A stretch of 64,000 nt of DNA from NCBI RefSeq assembly GCF_004078655.1, contig NZ_RZNC01000003.1, positions 310,001 to 374,000 on the forward strand, given 5' to 3'. Shown in pieces: positions 15,819 to 26,366 of this stretch. The position numbers and the translations under genes were made by a program. A model generated the notes under the pieces. That model searched no databases. It was not told the DNA's origin and worked only from the letters and a program-made list of their open reading frames with translations. The first letter of the stretch is position 1, and each line of letters begins with the position of its first letter. The stretch comes from Labedella populi (lineage in GTDB: Bacteria; Actinomycetota; Actinomycetes; Actinomycetales; Microbacteriaceae).

Positions 15819-16790
15819 ATGAACGCCCCCACGGGAACACTGCAACGATTCTGGAGCTGGCTGCCGACGGGCGTGGACCGGCGCGTGCGCGTCATCGCGT
15901 GGGCGAACTTCGTGGCGCAGACGATCATCGTCGGCACGGGCGGCGCGGTCCGGCTGACCGGTGCCGGTCTCGGCTGTCCCACCTGGCCCCGGTGTACCGC
16001 TGAGTCTTTCGTGACCACGCCGGAGATGGGTATCCACGGCATCATCGAGTTCGGCAACCGCACCCTGTTCTTCGTGGTCGAGATCATCGCGATCATCGCC
16101 GTGTTGTACGTGATCAAGTACCGTCACGAGCGTCGCGACCTCTTCGTTCTCACGATCATTCCCGCGGCGAGCGTGTTCCTGCAGGCCATCGTGGGCGGCA
16201 TCACGGTGCTGAGCGGACTCAACCCGTACGTCGTGGGTCTCCACTTCGTCCTGAGTGTCGTCCTCGTCGTCCTCGCCGCTGTGCTCGTCTACCGCGTCTA
16301 CGAGCGGCCCGGTCCGCGCGCGCGGGTGGCACCGGGATGGTACGCCGGGGTCGCCCACGTGACGTCGTTCTTCGTGGCCGTCACGGTCGTGGTCGGGATT
16401 CTGACGACGGGATCCGGACCGCACGCTGGCGACGGCGGTGCCGCCCGTAACGGCCTCGACCCCGAACTGCTGCAGCACGTCCACAGCTGGCCCGCCTACG
16501 TCACTCTCGCACTCACACTCGTGCTCGTCGTCGGTGCGCTCCGTTTCCCGCCGCGGCCGCGCACGCGGACGTTCGCGCTGTGGCTGCTCGCCATCGAGAT
16601 CGTGCAGATCATCGTCGGAGTCACCCAGGCCCGGCTCGGTCTCCCGGAGATTCTCGTCGGGATCCATATGGTCCTCGCCTGCCTGCTGACCGCGGCGATG
16701 ACGGCCGTGATCCTCTCGCTGAAGAGCACTGTGCCGACCACGGTCATCGAGGCCGAGCGTCAACCGGTCTCCGGCGGCGCCTCGAACTGA
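15819..16790 (+). CDS. ctaA: Heme A synthase (COX15/CtaA)
   Basis: This 323-residue polytopic protein, about eight membrane spans, oxidises heme O to heme A for aa3 cytochrome oxidase. After a short cytoplasmic N-terminus it has GTGGAVRLTGAGLGCPTWPRC, cut here to its key residues Cys53 and Cys59, the extracytoplasmic pair typical of CtaA. This is followed by HGIIEFGNRTLFF and, in the second half, LQHVHSWPAY with the heme-ligand His. The ATG at 15819 is chosen for GAGGAAG at good spacing; the open frame upstream has no conserved content. It converges with ctaB, which makes its substrate. Confidence 0.95.
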   Translation: MNAPTGTLQRFWSWLPTGVDRRVRVIAWANFVAQTIIVGTGGAVRLTGAGLGCPTWPRCTAESFVTTPEMGIHGIIEFGNRTLFFVVEIIAIIAVLYVIKYRHERRDLFVLTIIPAASVFLQAIVGGITVLSGLNPYVVGLHFVLSVVLVVLAAVLVYRVYERPGPRARVAPGWYAGVAHVTSFFVAVTVVVGILTTGSGPHAGDGGAARNGLDPELLQHVHSWPAYVTLALTLVLVVGALRFPPRPRTRTFALWLLAIEIVQIIVGVTQARLGLPEILVGIHMVLACLLTAAMTAVILSLKSTVPTTVIEAERQPVSGGASN

Positions 16791-16917
16791 CCGTCGGCCC
16801 CCAGCTCGGGTCGGCTCCCCCACCGCCGATGGTGGAACGGGGCCGAGGAGCGGGATGCCGTCTCGAGCCTCGAGCCGTCGGCGGCTGACGAGATCGTCGA
16901 CCAGGAGTCCGACTCGA

Positions 16918-17838
16918 TCAGAAGGGCAGCAGCGGATCGATCGCGATGGCGAGGAAGAGCACCGTCAGGTAGCTGATCGAGCCGTGGAAGACGCGCATCG
17001 GTGAGACCGCCTCGTGCCGGATGGCGAGGTTGTACAGCCGGTGGGTCTCGTAGATGAACCAGATGCCGACGGCGACGGCCGTGACGGTGTAGACGACGCC
17101 CATACCGGCGGCCGGGATGAGCAGCAGCGAACAGGCGACGGTCGCCCACGTGTAGAGGATGACCTGGAGCCCCACCTGCGCACGTCCGCGCACGACGCCG
17201 AGCATGGGCACTCCGACCGACTTGTAGTCCTCGCGGTACTTCATCGAGAGCGGCCAGTAGTGGGGCGGGGTCCAGAGGAACACCACGCCGAAGAGGATGA
17301 CGGGAGCCCACGAGAGCGAGTTCGTCACGGCCGCCCATCCGATCAGGACCGGAAAACACCCGGCGATCCCGCCCCAGATGATGTTCTGAGACGTCCGGCG
17401 CTTGAGCCAGAGCGTGTAGACGAACACGTAGAAGGCGATCGCGGCGACCGACAGAGACGCCGCGAGCAGATTCGTCGCCGCGAGCAACCAGACCGTCGAC
17501 ACGATCGCGAGCGTCCAGGCGAAGACGAGCGCCTCATGCGGGGACAACTCGCCCGTCACGAGAGGCCGGTTCTTCGTCCGCTTCATGACCTTGTCGATGT
17601 CACGATCGATGTACATGTTGAAGGCAGCGGCGGACCCCGCGCTCATCGCTCCTCCGAAGACGGTCGCGAGGATGAGCCACCAGTGCGGCAGGCCCCCCTC
17701 GGCGAGGATCATGACGGGGATCGTCGTGACGAGCAGAAGCTCCATGACGCGGGGCTTGGTGAGAGCGACGTAGGCCTTCGCCTTCCGGCGGAATCCGATC
17801 TGCTCGGTTCCGACGCGTTCTTCTACGGCTGCCTTCAT
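16918..17838 (-). CDS. ctaB: Protoheme IX farnesyltransferase
   Basis: This 306-residue UbiA-superfamily prenyltransferase, with eight or nine membrane spans, converts protoheme to heme O. The prenyl-diphosphate motif is N-x3-D-x-D-x-D (Asn74, Asp78, Asp80, Asp82) in NMYIDRDID, and a second Asp-containing loop is [14 protein letters not shown]. The ribosome binding site GAGGAG precedes the ATG. A TAGAAT box 30 nt upstream gives it its own promoter. It is divergent from tkt and convergent with ctaA; the 127 bp between the two stop codons shows only weak 5-bp dyads. Confidence 0.96.
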   Translation of the reverse strand: MKAAVEERVGTEQIGFRRKAKAYVALTKPRVMELLLVTTIPVMILAEGGLPHWWLILATVFGGAMSAGSAAAFNMYIDRDIDKVMKRTKNRPLVTGELSPHEALVFAWTLAIVSTVWLLAATNLLAASLSVAAIAFYVFVYTLWLKRRTSQNIIWGGIAGCFPVLIGWAAVTNSLSWAPVILFGVVFLWTPPHYWPLSMKYREDYKSVGVPMLGVVRGRAQVGLQVILYTWATVACSLLLIPAAGMGVVYTVTAVAVGIWFIYETHRLYNLAIRHEAVSPMRVFHGSISYLTVLFLAIAIDPLLPF

Positions 17839-17868
17839 CGCTCCTCTAACCGGTTTTCGTCCTCGTCG

Positions 17869-17874
17869 ATTCTA
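17869..17874 (-). promoter_or_regulatory. -10 box TAGAAT for ctaB
   Basis: TAGAAT on the minus strand would start the ctaB mRNA near 17862, leaving a leader of about 25 nt that includes its GAGGAG site. No good -35 match is seen. Confidence 0.4.
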
Positions 17875-17930
17875 CGTGATGTCGAAGCCGTCCGGCTCCA
17901 TTACTCCTCACGGTCGGCCGGCGCAACATC

Positions 17931-17960
17931 AGGACCGGGGGCCCACGGCGTCCCTATACT
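17931..17960 (+). promoter_or_regulatory. Promoter of the tkt-pgl operon
   Basis: The -10 box TATACT (17955-17960) is close to consensus. AGGACC (17931-17936, 18-bp spacer) is a partial -35 match. The predicted leader to the tkt GTG is about 135 nt. Confidence 0.5.
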
Positions 17961-18102
17961 GGGGAACGCCCCGCGTCGGGCACATCCCACTCTCGCTGGC
18001 CGAAGCGGTGGCGCGTCCCGATGTCGACGGCGGCGCCGCGAGCGCGCCATTGCCTGACCGGCGAACGCGGTTCGCTGGTCCGAATTGGGAAGGATCAGTC
18101 AC

Positions 18103-20193
18103 GTGGCAGTTCTCGAATGGGACGAAATCGACGAGAAGGCGGTCGACACGGCCCGGATTCTCGCCGCCGATGCCGTGGAGAAGGTCGGGAACGGCCACCC
18201 CGGAACGGCGATGAGCCTGGCGCCCGCCGCTTATCTCCTGTTCCAGAAGGTCATGCGGCGCGACCCGCGCGACCAGGACTGGCTCGGTCGTGACCGGTTC
18301 ATCCTCTCCGCCGGCCACAGCTCGCTCACCCAGTACGTCCAGCTCTACCTCGGCGGCTACGGACTCGAGCTCGACGACCTGAAGGCGCTGCGCACGTGGG
18401 GCTCGAAGACTCCGGGTCACCCCGAGTACGGCCACACCGACGGCGTCGAGATCACGACGGGACCGCTCGGACAGGGCCTCGCCTCCTCCGTGGGGTTCGC
18501 CTATGCCGCCCGTTACGAGCGCGGCCTCTTCGACGCCGAGACGCCGGCGGGTGAGAGCCCGTTCGACCACTTCGTGTACGTCATCGCGAGCGACGGCGAC
18601 CTCGAGGAGGGCATCACGAGCGAGGCCTCCTCGCTCGCCGGCCACCAGCAGCTCGGCAACCTCGTCGTCATCTACGACGCGAACCAGATCTCGATCGAGG
18701 ACGACACGGACGTCGCCTTCACCGAGGATGTGGCCGCTCGCTACGAGGCGTACCACTGGCACGTGCAGACGGTCGACTGGAAGAAGACCGGCGACTACGT
18801 CGAGGACATCGAGGAACTCCACGCCGCGATCGAGGCAGCGAAGGCTGAGACGACCAAGCCGTCTCTCATCGTCCTCAAGACGATCATCGGCTGGCCGAGC
18901 CCGACCAAGCAGAACACCGGCAAAATCCACGGATCCGCTCTCGGCGGCGAGGAGCTCGCCGGCGTCAAGAAGGTCCTCGGCTTCGACCCCGAGAAGACCT
19001 TCGAGGTCGCCCCCGAGGTCCTCGAGCGCACGCGCGGCGCCGTCGAGCGTGGAGCGGCCGACCGTTCCGAATGGCAGAAGTCGTTCGATGCGTGGGCCGA
19101 GTCGAACCCCGAGCGCAAGCAGCTCCTCGACCGCTTGCTCACGGGCGAGCTGCCCGAGGGCGTCGAGGACGTGCTCCCGGTGTTCGAAGCGGGCACGACC
19201 GTCTCGACGCGTGCCGCATCCGGCAAGGTACTCACCGCTCTCGGAGAGGTCGTCCCCGAGCTGTGGGGCGGGTCCGCCGACCTCGCGGAGTCGAACAACA
19301 CGACGATCGGCGGGGCAACGTCCTTCATTCCCGTGAACCGGTCGACCGAGATGTGGACGGGAGACCCCTACGGTCGCGTCCTCCACTTCGGCATCCGCGA
19401 GCACGCCATGGCTGCGATCCTCAACGGCATCGTGCTGCACGGCCCCACGCGCGCCTTCGGCGGCACCTTCCTCATCTTCAGCGACTACATGCGTCCGGCG
19501 GTCCGGATCGCGGCCCTCATGCAGATCCCGTCGATCTTCGTGTGGACCCACGACTCCGTCGCCCTCGGGGAGGACGGCCCCACCCACCAGCCCATCGAGC
19601 AGCTCTCGACACTCCGTGCGATCCCCAACCTCGCGGTCGTGCGGCCCGGCGACGCCAACGAGGTGTCGTACGCGTGGCTCGAGATCCTCAAGCGCCGCGG
19701 CGGCCCCGCCGGTATCGCACTGACCCGCCAGAACATCCCGGTGTTCGAGCGCGGCGACGGAGAAGCGTCCGGTGACACCTTCGCCTCCGCCGCCAACGTG
19801 GCCAAGGGCGCGTACGTCTTCGCCGAGTCGAACACGGGATCGACCGACGTCATCCTGCTCGCGACCGGCTCGGAGCTGCAGATCGCCGTCGACGCGCGTT
19901 CCGCTCTCGCGGAGGAGGGCATCGGAGCTCGCGTCGTCTCGGTCCCCTCGCTCGAGTGGTTCGACGAGCAGGACGAGGAGTACCGCGAGTCGGTACTGCC
20001 GTCCTCCGTCACCGCCCGGGTATCGATCGAGGCCGGTCTGGCGTTGACGTGGAGGGGCATCGTCGGCGACGCCGGGCGCAGCGTCTCCATCGAGCACTTC
20101 GGCGCGTCGGCCGACTACAAGACGCTCTACAAGAAGTTCGGGATGACGACGGAAGCAGCCGTCGCCGCCGCGAAGGAGTCGCTCGGTCGCTGA
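18103..20193 (+). CDS. tkt: Transketolase
   Basis: The 696-residue thiamine-diphosphate enzyme moves two-carbon units between ketose and aldose phosphates in the pentose phosphate pathway. Visible motifs are [10 protein letters not shown] near the N-terminus, the ThDP/Mg motif SDGDLEEGI near 162, [15 protein letters not shown] in the pyrimidine domain, and a C-terminal transketolase domain. The GTG at 18103 preceded by GGGAAGGA is preferred over a TTG six codons upstream. It is the first gene of tkt-tal-pgi-zwf-opcA-pgl, a compact unit that generates NADPH and pentoses. A large antisense open frame is a codon-bias shadow. Confidence 0.97.
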   Translation: MAVLEWDEIDEKAVDTARILAADAVEKVGNGHPGTAMSLAPAAYLLFQKVMRRDPRDQDWLGRDRFILSAGHSSLTQYVQLYLGGYGLELDDLKALRTWGSKTPGHPEYGHTDGVEITTGPLGQGLASSVGFAYAARYERGLFDAETPAGESPFDHFVYVIASDGDLEEGITSEASSLAGHQQLGNLVVIYDANQISIEDDTDVAFTEDVAARYEAYHWHVQTVDWKKTGDYVEDIEELHAAIEAAKAETTKPSLIVLKTIIGWPSPTKQNTGKIHGSALGGEELAGVKKVLGFDPEKTFEVAPEVLERTRGAVERGAADRSEWQKSFDAWAESNPERKQLLDRLLTGELPEGVEDVLPVFEAGTTVSTRAASGKVLTALGEVVPELWGGSADLAESNNTTIGGATSFIPVNRSTEMWTGDPYGRVLHFGIREHAMAAILNGIVLHGPTRAFGGTFLIFSDYMRPAVRIAALMQIPSIFVWTHDSVALGEDGPTHQPIEQLSTLRAIPNLAVVRPGDANEVSYAWLEILKRRGGPAGIALTRQNIPVFERGDGEASGDTFASAANVAKGAYVFAESNTGSTDVILLATGSELQIAVDARSALAEEGIGARVVSVPSLEWFDEQDEEYRESVLPSSVTARVSIEAGLALTWRGIVGDAGRSVSIEHFGASADYKTLYKKFGMTTEAAVAAAKESLGR

Positions 20194-20224
20194 CCGGGCC
20201 GAAAGAAAGAAACGGGTACATCTC

Positions 20225-21334
20225 ATGAGCGACAACCCCACAGCAGCACTCTCGGCCGCCGGCGTCAGCATCTGGCTCGACGACCTCTCCCGCCAGCGGA
20301 TCGGATCCGGAAACCTCGAGCAGCTCATCGCCGAGAAGAACGTCGTCGGTGTCACCACGAACCCGACGATCTTCGCGGGGGCGCTCTCGCAGAGCGAGTC
20401 CTACGCGAAGCAGGTCGGCGAACTCGCGGCGCAGGGGACGAGCGTGACCGACGCCGTCTTCGAGATCACGACTGACGACGTCCGCGACGCCGCGAACATC
20501 TTCGGCGACGTCTACGAGTCCACGGCCGGCTTCGACGGTCGTGTGTCGATCGAGGTCGAGCCGGGCCTCGCTCATGACGCCGCCGGTACGATCGCCGAGG
20601 CGAAGCGTCTCTGGGCCAAGATCGACCGACCCAACGTCATGATCAAGATCCCGGCGACGGTCGAGGGTCTCGAGGCGATCACCGAGACGATCGGCGCCGG
20701 CATCAGCGTCAACGTCACGCTCATCTTCAGCCTCCAGCGATACCGCGAGGTCATCAACGCCTACCTGACGGGTCTCGAGAAGGCGCGCGCCGCCGGTATC
20801 GACCTCTCGACGATCCATTCGGTGGCCTCGTTCTTCGTATCGCGCGTCGACAGCGAGATCGACAAGCGCCTGACGACGATCGGCACCGACGAGGCCCTCG
20901 CCCTCAAGAGCAAGGCGGGACTCGCGAATGCTCGACTGGCCTACCAGGTCTACGAGCAGTCCTTCGGCTCCGAGCGCGCGAAGACCTTGACCGACGCGGG
21001 CGCCAACCCGCAGCGTCCTCTCTGGGCATCGACGGGCGTCAAGGACCCGAACCTGCCCGACACGCTGTACGTCACCGGACTCGTCGCCGAGGGTGTCGTC
21101 AACACCATGCCCGAGAAGACGCTCGATGCGACCTTCGACCACGCCGAGGTCACGGGCGACACCGTCACGGGCGCCTACGACGAGGCGAACGCCGTCCTCG
21201 ACGCGATCGCCGGTCTCGGCATCTCGTACGACGAGGTCACGGAGCTCCTCGAGAAGGAAGGCGTTGAGAAGTTCGTCGTCAGCTGGAACGAGCTCCTCGA
21301 CACGGTCACCGCCGCCCTGGAGAGTGCCAAGTGA
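20225..21334 (+). CDS. tal: Transaldolase
   Basis: This 369-residue TIM-barrel aldolase of the longer, actinobacterial class has the Schiff-base Lys141 in [12 protein letters not shown] and the class signature [12 protein letters not shown] near 43-54. It exchanges the dihydroxyacetone unit between sedoheptulose-7-phosphate and glyceraldehyde-3-phosphate. It follows tkt by 31 nt with a GAAAGAAAG purine-rich site. Its stop overlaps the pgi start by 4 nt, so these two are likely co-translated. Some actinobacteria carry Tal and Pgi fused as one protein; here they are separate but touching. Confidence 0.97.
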   Translation: MSDNPTAALSAAGVSIWLDDLSRQRIGSGNLEQLIAEKNVVGVTTNPTIFAGALSQSESYAKQVGELAAQGTSVTDAVFEITTDDVRDAANIFGDVYESTAGFDGRVSIEVEPGLAHDAAGTIAEAKRLWAKIDRPNVMIKIPATVEGLEAITETIGAGISVNVTLIFSLQRYREVINAYLTGLEKARAAGIDLSTIHSVASFFVSRVDSEIDKRLTTIGTDEALALKSKAGLANARLAYQVYEQSFGSERAKTLTDAGANPQRPLWASTGVKDPNLPDTLYVTGLVAEGVVNTMPEKTLDATFDHAEVTGDTVTGAYDEANAVLDAIAGLGISYDEVTELLEKEGVEKFVVSWNELLDTVTAALESAK

Positions 21335-22944
21335 GCTTCAAGATCCGCGTGAGCGGAGCCGCGGCAGAGGCCGTCGCGACCGCGGTTCCGGCGCTCGTCG
21401 CCGACCTCGTGGCCTCCGGGATCACGGGCCAGAACCCGGACCTCTGGGGGCCCGACGCCGTCGAAGAGGCGTCTAAGCGACTCGGCTGGGTCGAGGCGCC
21501 GAGCATTTCGCGCCCGCTCGTCGACGAGATCGTCGCCTTGCGCGACGACCTCCGGTCCCGCGGTGTCACGCACATCGTTCTCGCGGGCATGGGCGGATCC
21601 TCGCTCGCACCCGAGGTCATCACGCGCACGGTGGGTGCAGAACTCACCGTTCTCGATTCGACGGCGCCCGGACAGGTCGCCGCGGCACTCGCCGACCGGC
21701 TCGAGGAGACCGCCATCGTCGTCTCGTCCAAGTCGGGATCGACGGTCGAGACGGACAGCCAGCGCCGGATCTACGAGGAGGCATTCCGGGGCGTCGGCAT
21801 CGATCCGACGGAGCGCATCATCGTCGTGACCGACCCGGGTTCCCCGCTCGAGGCTTCGGCCCGCGAAGCGGGATACCGCGTCTTCAATGCCGACCCGAAC
21901 GTCGGCGGACGGTATTCCGCGCTCACCGCCTTCGGCCTCGTGCCGAGCGGGCTGGCCGGCGTGGACATCGCCGAGCTCCTCGACGAGGCCGAGGCCATCC
22001 TCGTCGAACTCTCCGTGGACTCCGAGGACAACCCCGGCCTCGTGCTCGGCGCAGCGATCGCCGCGACCTCCCCGCGACGCGACAAGCTCGCGATCGTGGC
22101 CGACGGCACCCACATCGTCGGGTTCCCCGACTGGGCCGAGCAGCTCATCGCCGAATCGACCGGAAAACTCGGCACCGGCATCCTGCCCGTCGTACTCGAG
22201 CCGCTCGCGACCGAGATCACGGCCGGATATCCGGACGTCCAGGTCGTCCGCATCGTCGACGACGCGGACGAGCACGGGCACCTGTTCTCGGACGACCGCC
22301 ACGACGGCGAGATCCACGTGAGCGGCACCCTCGGTGCCCAGATGATGGTCTGGGAGTATGCGACGGCCGTCGCCGGACGCCTCCTCGGGATCAACCCGTT
22401 CGACCAGCCCGATGTCGAGTCGGCGAAGGTCGCGACCCGTGGTCTGCTCGACAGCACCCCGGAGACCGCTCCCCCGGCGTTCGTCGACGGCGGCATCGAG
22501 GTTCGAGCGACGGGCGACCTGGCCGAGGGAGCGTCCACGGTCCGCGGAGCGGTCGATGCGCTGCTCGCGCAGCTCGGTGACGACGGGTACGTTTCCGTTC
22601 AGGCCTATGTCGACCGTGTGGCGACGCCTCAGCTCGACGGGATCCGCGACCTCTTGGCCGCCCGCGCGGGCCGCCCTGTCACCTTCGGGTGGGGTCCGCG
22701 CTTCCTCCACTCGACGGGTCAGTACCACAAGGGCGGACCCGCGACCGGTGTGTTCCTGCAGATCACGGAACACTCGGAGGCGGACATCGCGGTCCCTGGT
22801 CGTCCCTTCACGCTCGGGCAACTCATCCAGGCCCAGGCTGCCGGCGACGCGAGCGTGCTCGCCGACCACGGTCGTCCCGTGCTCACGCTCACGCTGAGCG
22901 GCGCCGACGATGACATCACCGCGCTCTTCGAAGCCGCAAACTGA
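21331..22944 (+). CDS. pgi: Glucose-6-phosphate isomerase
   Basis: This 537-residue SIS-fold protein has [11 protein letters not shown] and [10 protein letters not shown] in the sugar-phosphate binding part, and [20 protein letters not shown] near the C-terminus. This divergent Pgi class is the one found beside or fused to transaldolase in actinobacteria. It interconverts glucose-6-phosphate and fructose-6-phosphate, returning carbon from the pentose phosphate cycle to Zwf. The GTG start overlaps the tal stop as GTGA. A canonical Pgi gene elsewhere in the genome cannot be excluded from this window. Confidence 0.9.
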   Translation: MSFKIRVSGAAAEAVATAVPALVADLVASGITGQNPDLWGPDAVEEASKRLGWVEAPSISRPLVDEIVALRDDLRSRGVTHIVLAGMGGSSLAPEVITRTVGAELTVLDSTAPGQVAAALADRLEETAIVVSSKSGSTVETDSQRRIYEEAFRGVGIDPTERIIVVTDPGSPLEASAREAGYRVFNADPNVGGRYSALTAFGLVPSGLAGVDIAELLDEAEAILVELSVDSEDNPGLVLGAAIAATSPRRDKLAIVADGTHIVGFPDWAEQLIAESTGKLGTGILPVVLEPLATEITAGYPDVQVVRIVDDADEHGHLFSDDRHDGEIHVSGTLGAQMMVWEYATAVAGRLLGINPFDQPDVESAKVATRGLLDSTPETAPPAFVDGGIEVRATGDLAEGASTVRGAVDALLAQLGDDGYVSVQAYVDRVATPQLDGIRDLLAARAGRPVTFGWGPRFLHSTGQYHKGGPATGVFLQITEHSEADIAVPGRPFTLGQLIQAQAAGDASVLADHGRPVLTLTLSGADDDITALFEAAN

Positions 22945-22971
22945 GCTCGCGCTCTGAGTGAAAGAACCTGC

Positions 22972-24513
22972 ATGCCTGTCCCGATCACCCCGGACTCCAA
23001 CCCCCTCCGGCACGAATCCGACCGTCGCCTCAACCGCATCGCGGGACCGAGCGGCCTGGTCATCTTCGGCGTCACGGGAGACCTGTCGCGCAAGAAGCTG
23101 ATGCCTGCGGTCTACGACCTCGCCAACCGCGGTCTGCTCCCACCGGGCTTCGCGCTCGTCGGGTTCGCCCGGCGGGACTGGGAGGACCAGGACTTCATGG
23201 AGGTCGTGCACGAATCCGTGAAGAAGTACGCCCGCACCGAGTTCCGCGAGGAGGTGTGGGAGCAGCTCGCGCAGGGCATCCGTTTCGTCCCCGGCGAGTT
23301 CGGCGACGACGCGGCCTTCCAGCAGCTCAAGGAGACGATCGAGGAGCTCGACGAGGACCGCGGGACCATGGGAAACCACGCGTTCTACCTCTCGATCCCC
23401 CCGAAGGCCTTCCCCCAGGTGACGGAGCAGTTGCGTCGCTCCGGACTCGCCGAGCAGAAGGAGGGCCAGTGGCGACGCGTCGTCATCGAGAAGCCCTTCG
23501 GGAGCAACCTGCAGACGGCACGCGAACTGAACGCGGTCGTCGAGTCGGTGTTCCCGGCGGACAGCGTCTTCCGCATCGACCACTACCTCGGCAAGGAGAC
23601 GGTCCAGAACATCCTGGCCCTCCGATTCGCGAATCAGCTCTACGAGCCGATTTGGAATGCCAACTACGTCGACCACGTACAAATCACGATGGCCGAGGAC
23701 ATCGGGGTGGGTGGCCGCGCAGGGTACTACGACGGGATCGGAGCGGCCCGCGACGTCATCCAGAACCACATCCTCCAGCTTCTCGCTCTCACCGCGATGG
23801 AGGAGCCGATCGCCTTCGACGCCGCAGCACTGCGAGCCGAGAAGGAGAAGGTCCTCGCGGCGGTGTCCCTGCCGAAGGACCTCGGCGCCGCCACGGCCCG
23901 CGGCCAGTACGCCGGCGGGTGGCAGGGTGGCGAGCGGGTTCCCGGCTTCCTCGACGAAGAGGGGATGAACCCGGAGTCGACGACCGAGACGTTCGCCGCG
24001 ATGCGACTCGACATCAACACTCGGAGATGGTCCGGTGTGCCGTTCTACTTGCGGACCGGCAAACGCCTCGGTCGCCGCGTCACCGAGATCGCGGTCGTCT
24101 TCAAGCGGGCTCCCCAGCACCTCTTCGCGGACTCGCAGACCTCCGAGCTCGGGCAGAACGCTCTCGTCATCCGTGTTCAGCCCGATGAGGGCGTCACGAT
24201 CCGATTCGGTTCGAAGGTGCCGGGCGCCGGCATGCAGGTGCGTGACGTGACGATGGACTTCGGTTACGGGCACGCGTTCACCGAGGCGAGCCCCGAGGCA
24301 TACGAGCGACTCATCCTCGATGTGCTGCTCGGCGACCCGCCGCTCTTCCCCCGTCACGAAGAGGTCGAACTCTCGTGGAAGATCCTCGATCCCATCGAGG
24401 AGTTCTGGGCCGCTCAGGGCGGTCCACTCGAACAGTACGCCCCCGGATCCTGGGGGCCCTCGTCGGCCGACGCGCTCATCGAGCGCGACGGCAGAAGCTG
24501 GAGACGCCCGTGA
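22972..24513 (+). CDS. zwf: Glucose-6-phosphate 1-dehydrogenase
   Basis: The 513-residue enzyme oxidises glucose-6-phosphate to 6-phosphogluconolactone and yields NADPH. The nucleotide-binding motif GVTGDLSRKKLMPAVYDL comes near residue 32, then EKPFGSNL, and the signature RIDHYLGKETVQN near 200 with the catalytic His. The C-terminus WGPSSADALIERDGRSWRRP is typical. It starts 27 nt after pgi, and its TGA overlaps the opcA GTG. In corynebacteria G6PDH activity depends on OpcA, consistent with the overlap here. Confidence 0.97.
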   Translation: MPVPITPDSNPLRHESDRRLNRIAGPSGLVIFGVTGDLSRKKLMPAVYDLANRGLLPPGFALVGFARRDWEDQDFMEVVHESVKKYARTEFREEVWEQLAQGIRFVPGEFGDDAAFQQLKETIEELDEDRGTMGNHAFYLSIPPKAFPQVTEQLRRSGLAEQKEGQWRRVVIEKPFGSNLQTARELNAVVESVFPADSVFRIDHYLGKETVQNILALRFANQLYEPIWNANYVDHVQITMAEDIGVGGRAGYYDGIGAARDVIQNHILQLLALTAMEEPIAFDAAALRAEKEKVLAAVSLPKDLGAATARGQYAGGWQGGERVPGFLDEEGMNPESTTETFAAMRLDINTRRWSGVPFYLRTGKRLGRRVTEIAVVFKRAPQHLFADSQTSELGQNALVIRVQPDEGVTIRFGSKVPGAGMQVRDVTMDFGYGHAFTEASPEAYERLILDVLLGDPPLFPRHEEVELSWKILDPIEEFWAAQGGPLEQYAPGSWGPSSADALIERDGRSWRRP

Positions 24514-25472
24514 TCGTCGACCTTCCCGACACCACCATCAGTGCGGTGTCGAAAACCCTCGTGACCTTGCGCGAGGACGGCGGAGCCGTCGCCCTCGGCC
24601 GCGTCCTCACCCTCGTCATCGTCTCCTCCGACGGTGAGGAGGAAGAGGCCATCGAGGCGGCGAACGATGCGTCCCGGGAGCACCCGATGCGCGTCATCGT
24701 CGTGTGTCGGGTCGACGCGTCCTCCTCGGATCCCCGACTGGACGCCGAGATCCGCGTCGGCGGCGACGCCGGTGCGAGTGAAGTCATCATCCTCCGCGCC
24801 CACGGTGAGGCGGCGAGCAACGAGGAGAGCCTCGTCACCGGCCTTCTGCTGCCCGACGCGCCGGTCGTCGCATGGTGGCCCAGTAAGCCCCCGCAGGACG
24901 TCGCACGCTCCCCCATCGGCGCGATCGCTCAGCGGCGCATCACCGATTCCTCGACCGACGAGGACCCGGAAGCCGCTCTGCTCCGCCTCGCGAAGCATTA
25001 CAAGCCGGGCGACACGGATTTCGCGTGGACTCGACTGACGCTGTGGCGCGCGCAACTGGCCGCGGTGCTCGATCAGCCTCCGTACGAGGATGTCACGGCG
25101 GTATCCGTGTCCGGCGCGTCGGACTCCCCCTCGACCATCCTGCTCGCCGCCTGGCTGCAGCTCGCCCTCGGCGTGGACGTCGAGCACGAGTTCACCACCG
25201 GTCGCTCGGGCATCGGCGGGATCCACGGCGTCACGCTGACCCGCGCGAGCGGAGACATCTCGCTCGCGCGCCCCGAGTCGACGATCGCCTCTCTCGAGCA
25301 ACCCGACCAGCCGACGCATGACATCGCGCTTCCTCGGCGCACCCTGCGCGACTGCCTGGCGGAGGAGCTCCGCAGACTCGACCCCGACGTGCTCTACGGC
25401 GCGGTCCTGACGACGGGACTGCCACACTTCCTTGCGGAGACGACCACGGTGAAGGGAGCCGCCGCAGTATGA
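24510..25472 (+). CDS. opcA: Glucose-6-phosphate dehydrogenase assembly protein OpcA
   Basis: This 320-residue protein matches OpcA by the opening VIVDLPDTTISAVSKTLV and the central PDAPVVAWWPSKPP and AQRRITDSS segments. OpcA is an actinobacterial and cyanobacterial partner that activates or assembles Zwf. The GTG start overlaps zwf as GTGA and its stop overlaps pgl as ATGA, so the three are translationally chained. The in-frame upstream extension lies inside zwf and is rejected. It has no membrane segment and no catalytic motif. Confidence 0.94.
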   Translation: MIVDLPDTTISAVSKTLVTLREDGGAVALGRVLTLVIVSSDGEEEEAIEAANDASREHPMRVIVVCRVDASSSDPRLDAEIRVGGDAGASEVIILRAHGEAASNEESLVTGLLLPDAPVVAWWPSKPPQDVARSPIGAIAQRRITDSSTDEDPEAALLRLAKHYKPGDTDFAWTRLTLWRAQLAAVLDQPPYEDVTAVSVSGASDSPSTILLAAWLQLALGVDVEHEFTTGRSGIGGIHGVTLTRASGDISLARPESTIASLEQPDQPTHDIALPRRTLRDCLAEELRRLDPDVLYGAVLTTGLPHFLAETTTVKGAAAV

Positions 25473-26239
25473 GCAACGAACGGCGTGTCCTCGTCCATGC
25501 GGATGCCGAGGCCCTCGCCGCCTCCATCACGGCTCGATTCCTCACGAAGATCATCGATCTCCTCGATGAGCGGGAGCGCATCAACGTCGTGCTCGAAGGC
25601 GGTCGCATGGGCGTACGCGTGCTCGAGACGATCAACGCCTCGCCTGCTCGGGATGGTGTCGACTGGAGCCGGGTCCACTTCTGGTGGTGCGACGAACGGT
25701 GGGTACCGGCGGGCGACGACGACCGCAACGACACGAAAGCCCGGCGGGCACTCCTCGACCACATCGATCAGCCGGCCGACTGCGTGCACGCCTTCGCCGC
25801 GTCCGATGAGGGCCTGACCCTCGAGGAAGCGGCGGCCGCCTACTCGGACGAACTCGCGGCTCACGCCGAGGGAGACTCGAGCCTCCCCACGTTCGACATC
25901 ACCTTCTTGGGAGTCGGTCCCGACGGCCACACGGCGTCCTTGTTCCCGGACCGCGCCGAGATCTCGGAGCGCGAGGCGAACGTCGTCGCGGTGCTGAACG
26001 CGCCGAAGCCGCCGCCGGAGCGACTGTCGCTCACTCGTCACGTCCTCAACTCGTCGCAGCGGATCTGGGTCGAGATGTCGGGAGCGGACAAGGCCTCGGT
26101 GCTCGGGCTCGCCCTCGCGGGCGCGGCGTACACGGAGGTTCCGATCGCCGGGATCAAGGGGCGCAAACGCACCGTCTTCTTCGTCGACGACGCGGCCGCC
26201 TCGGAGGTGCCGGAGCACCTCATCGCTCCCGACTACTGA
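25469..26239 (+). CDS. pgl: 6-phosphogluconolactonase
   Basis: This 256-residue DevB/Pgl-type lactonase of the NagB/RpiA fold has FWWCDERWVP near 70, LGVGPDGHTASLFP with the catalytic His near 157, and a C-terminal Arg/Lys-rich KGRKRTVFFVDDAA. It hydrolyses the Zwf product to 6-phosphogluconate, completing the oxidative entry to the pentose phosphate pathway. It starts by ATGA overlap with opcA and is the last gene of the operon, followed by a strong hairpin. Confidence 0.95.
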   Translation: MSNERRVLVHADAEALAASITARFLTKIIDLLDERERINVVLEGGRMGVRVLETINASPARDGVDWSRVHFWWCDERWVPAGDDDRNDTKARRALLDHIDQPADCVHAFAASDEGLTLEEAAAAYSDELAAHAEGDSSLPTFDITFLGVGPDGHTASLFPDRAEISEREANVVAVLNAPKPPPERLSLTRHVLNSSQRIWVEMSGADKASVLGLALAGAAYTEVPIAGIKGRKRTVFFVDDAAASEVPEHLIAPDY

Positions 26240-26248
26240 CGTCGAGGT

Positions 26249-26294
26249 ACGACAGAAGGCCCCAACCGGATTCCCGGTCGGGGCCTTCTGTCGT
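26249..26294 (+). terminator. Strong terminator of the pentose phosphate operon
   Basis: ACGACAGAAGGCCCC pairs perfectly with GGGGCCTTCTGTCGT (15 bp), and an inner ACCGG/CCGGT stem closes the loop. It starts 10 nt after the pgl stop. rbpA converges from the other side, so the hairpin probably serves both. Confidence 0.85.
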
Positions 26295-26366
26295 GGTGGG
26301 TCATACCCTGTTCTCGACGCGTCTGTCTCGTGACGTCATCTCAGTCACGACGACGCAGAATGGGCG

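Noticed and set aside
16791-16917. A terminator between convergent ctaA and ctaB
   Set aside because: Only 5-bp stems such as AGCCG-TCGG-CGGCT (16873-16886) are present; too weak to call.
17929-20358. An 809-codon frame antisense to tkt
   Set aside because: It is a shadow of transketolase; it also crosses the tkt promoter region.
21175-24357. A 1060-codon frame antisense to pgi and zwf
   Set aside because: It is a codon-bias shadow of two clear enzymes on the other strand.
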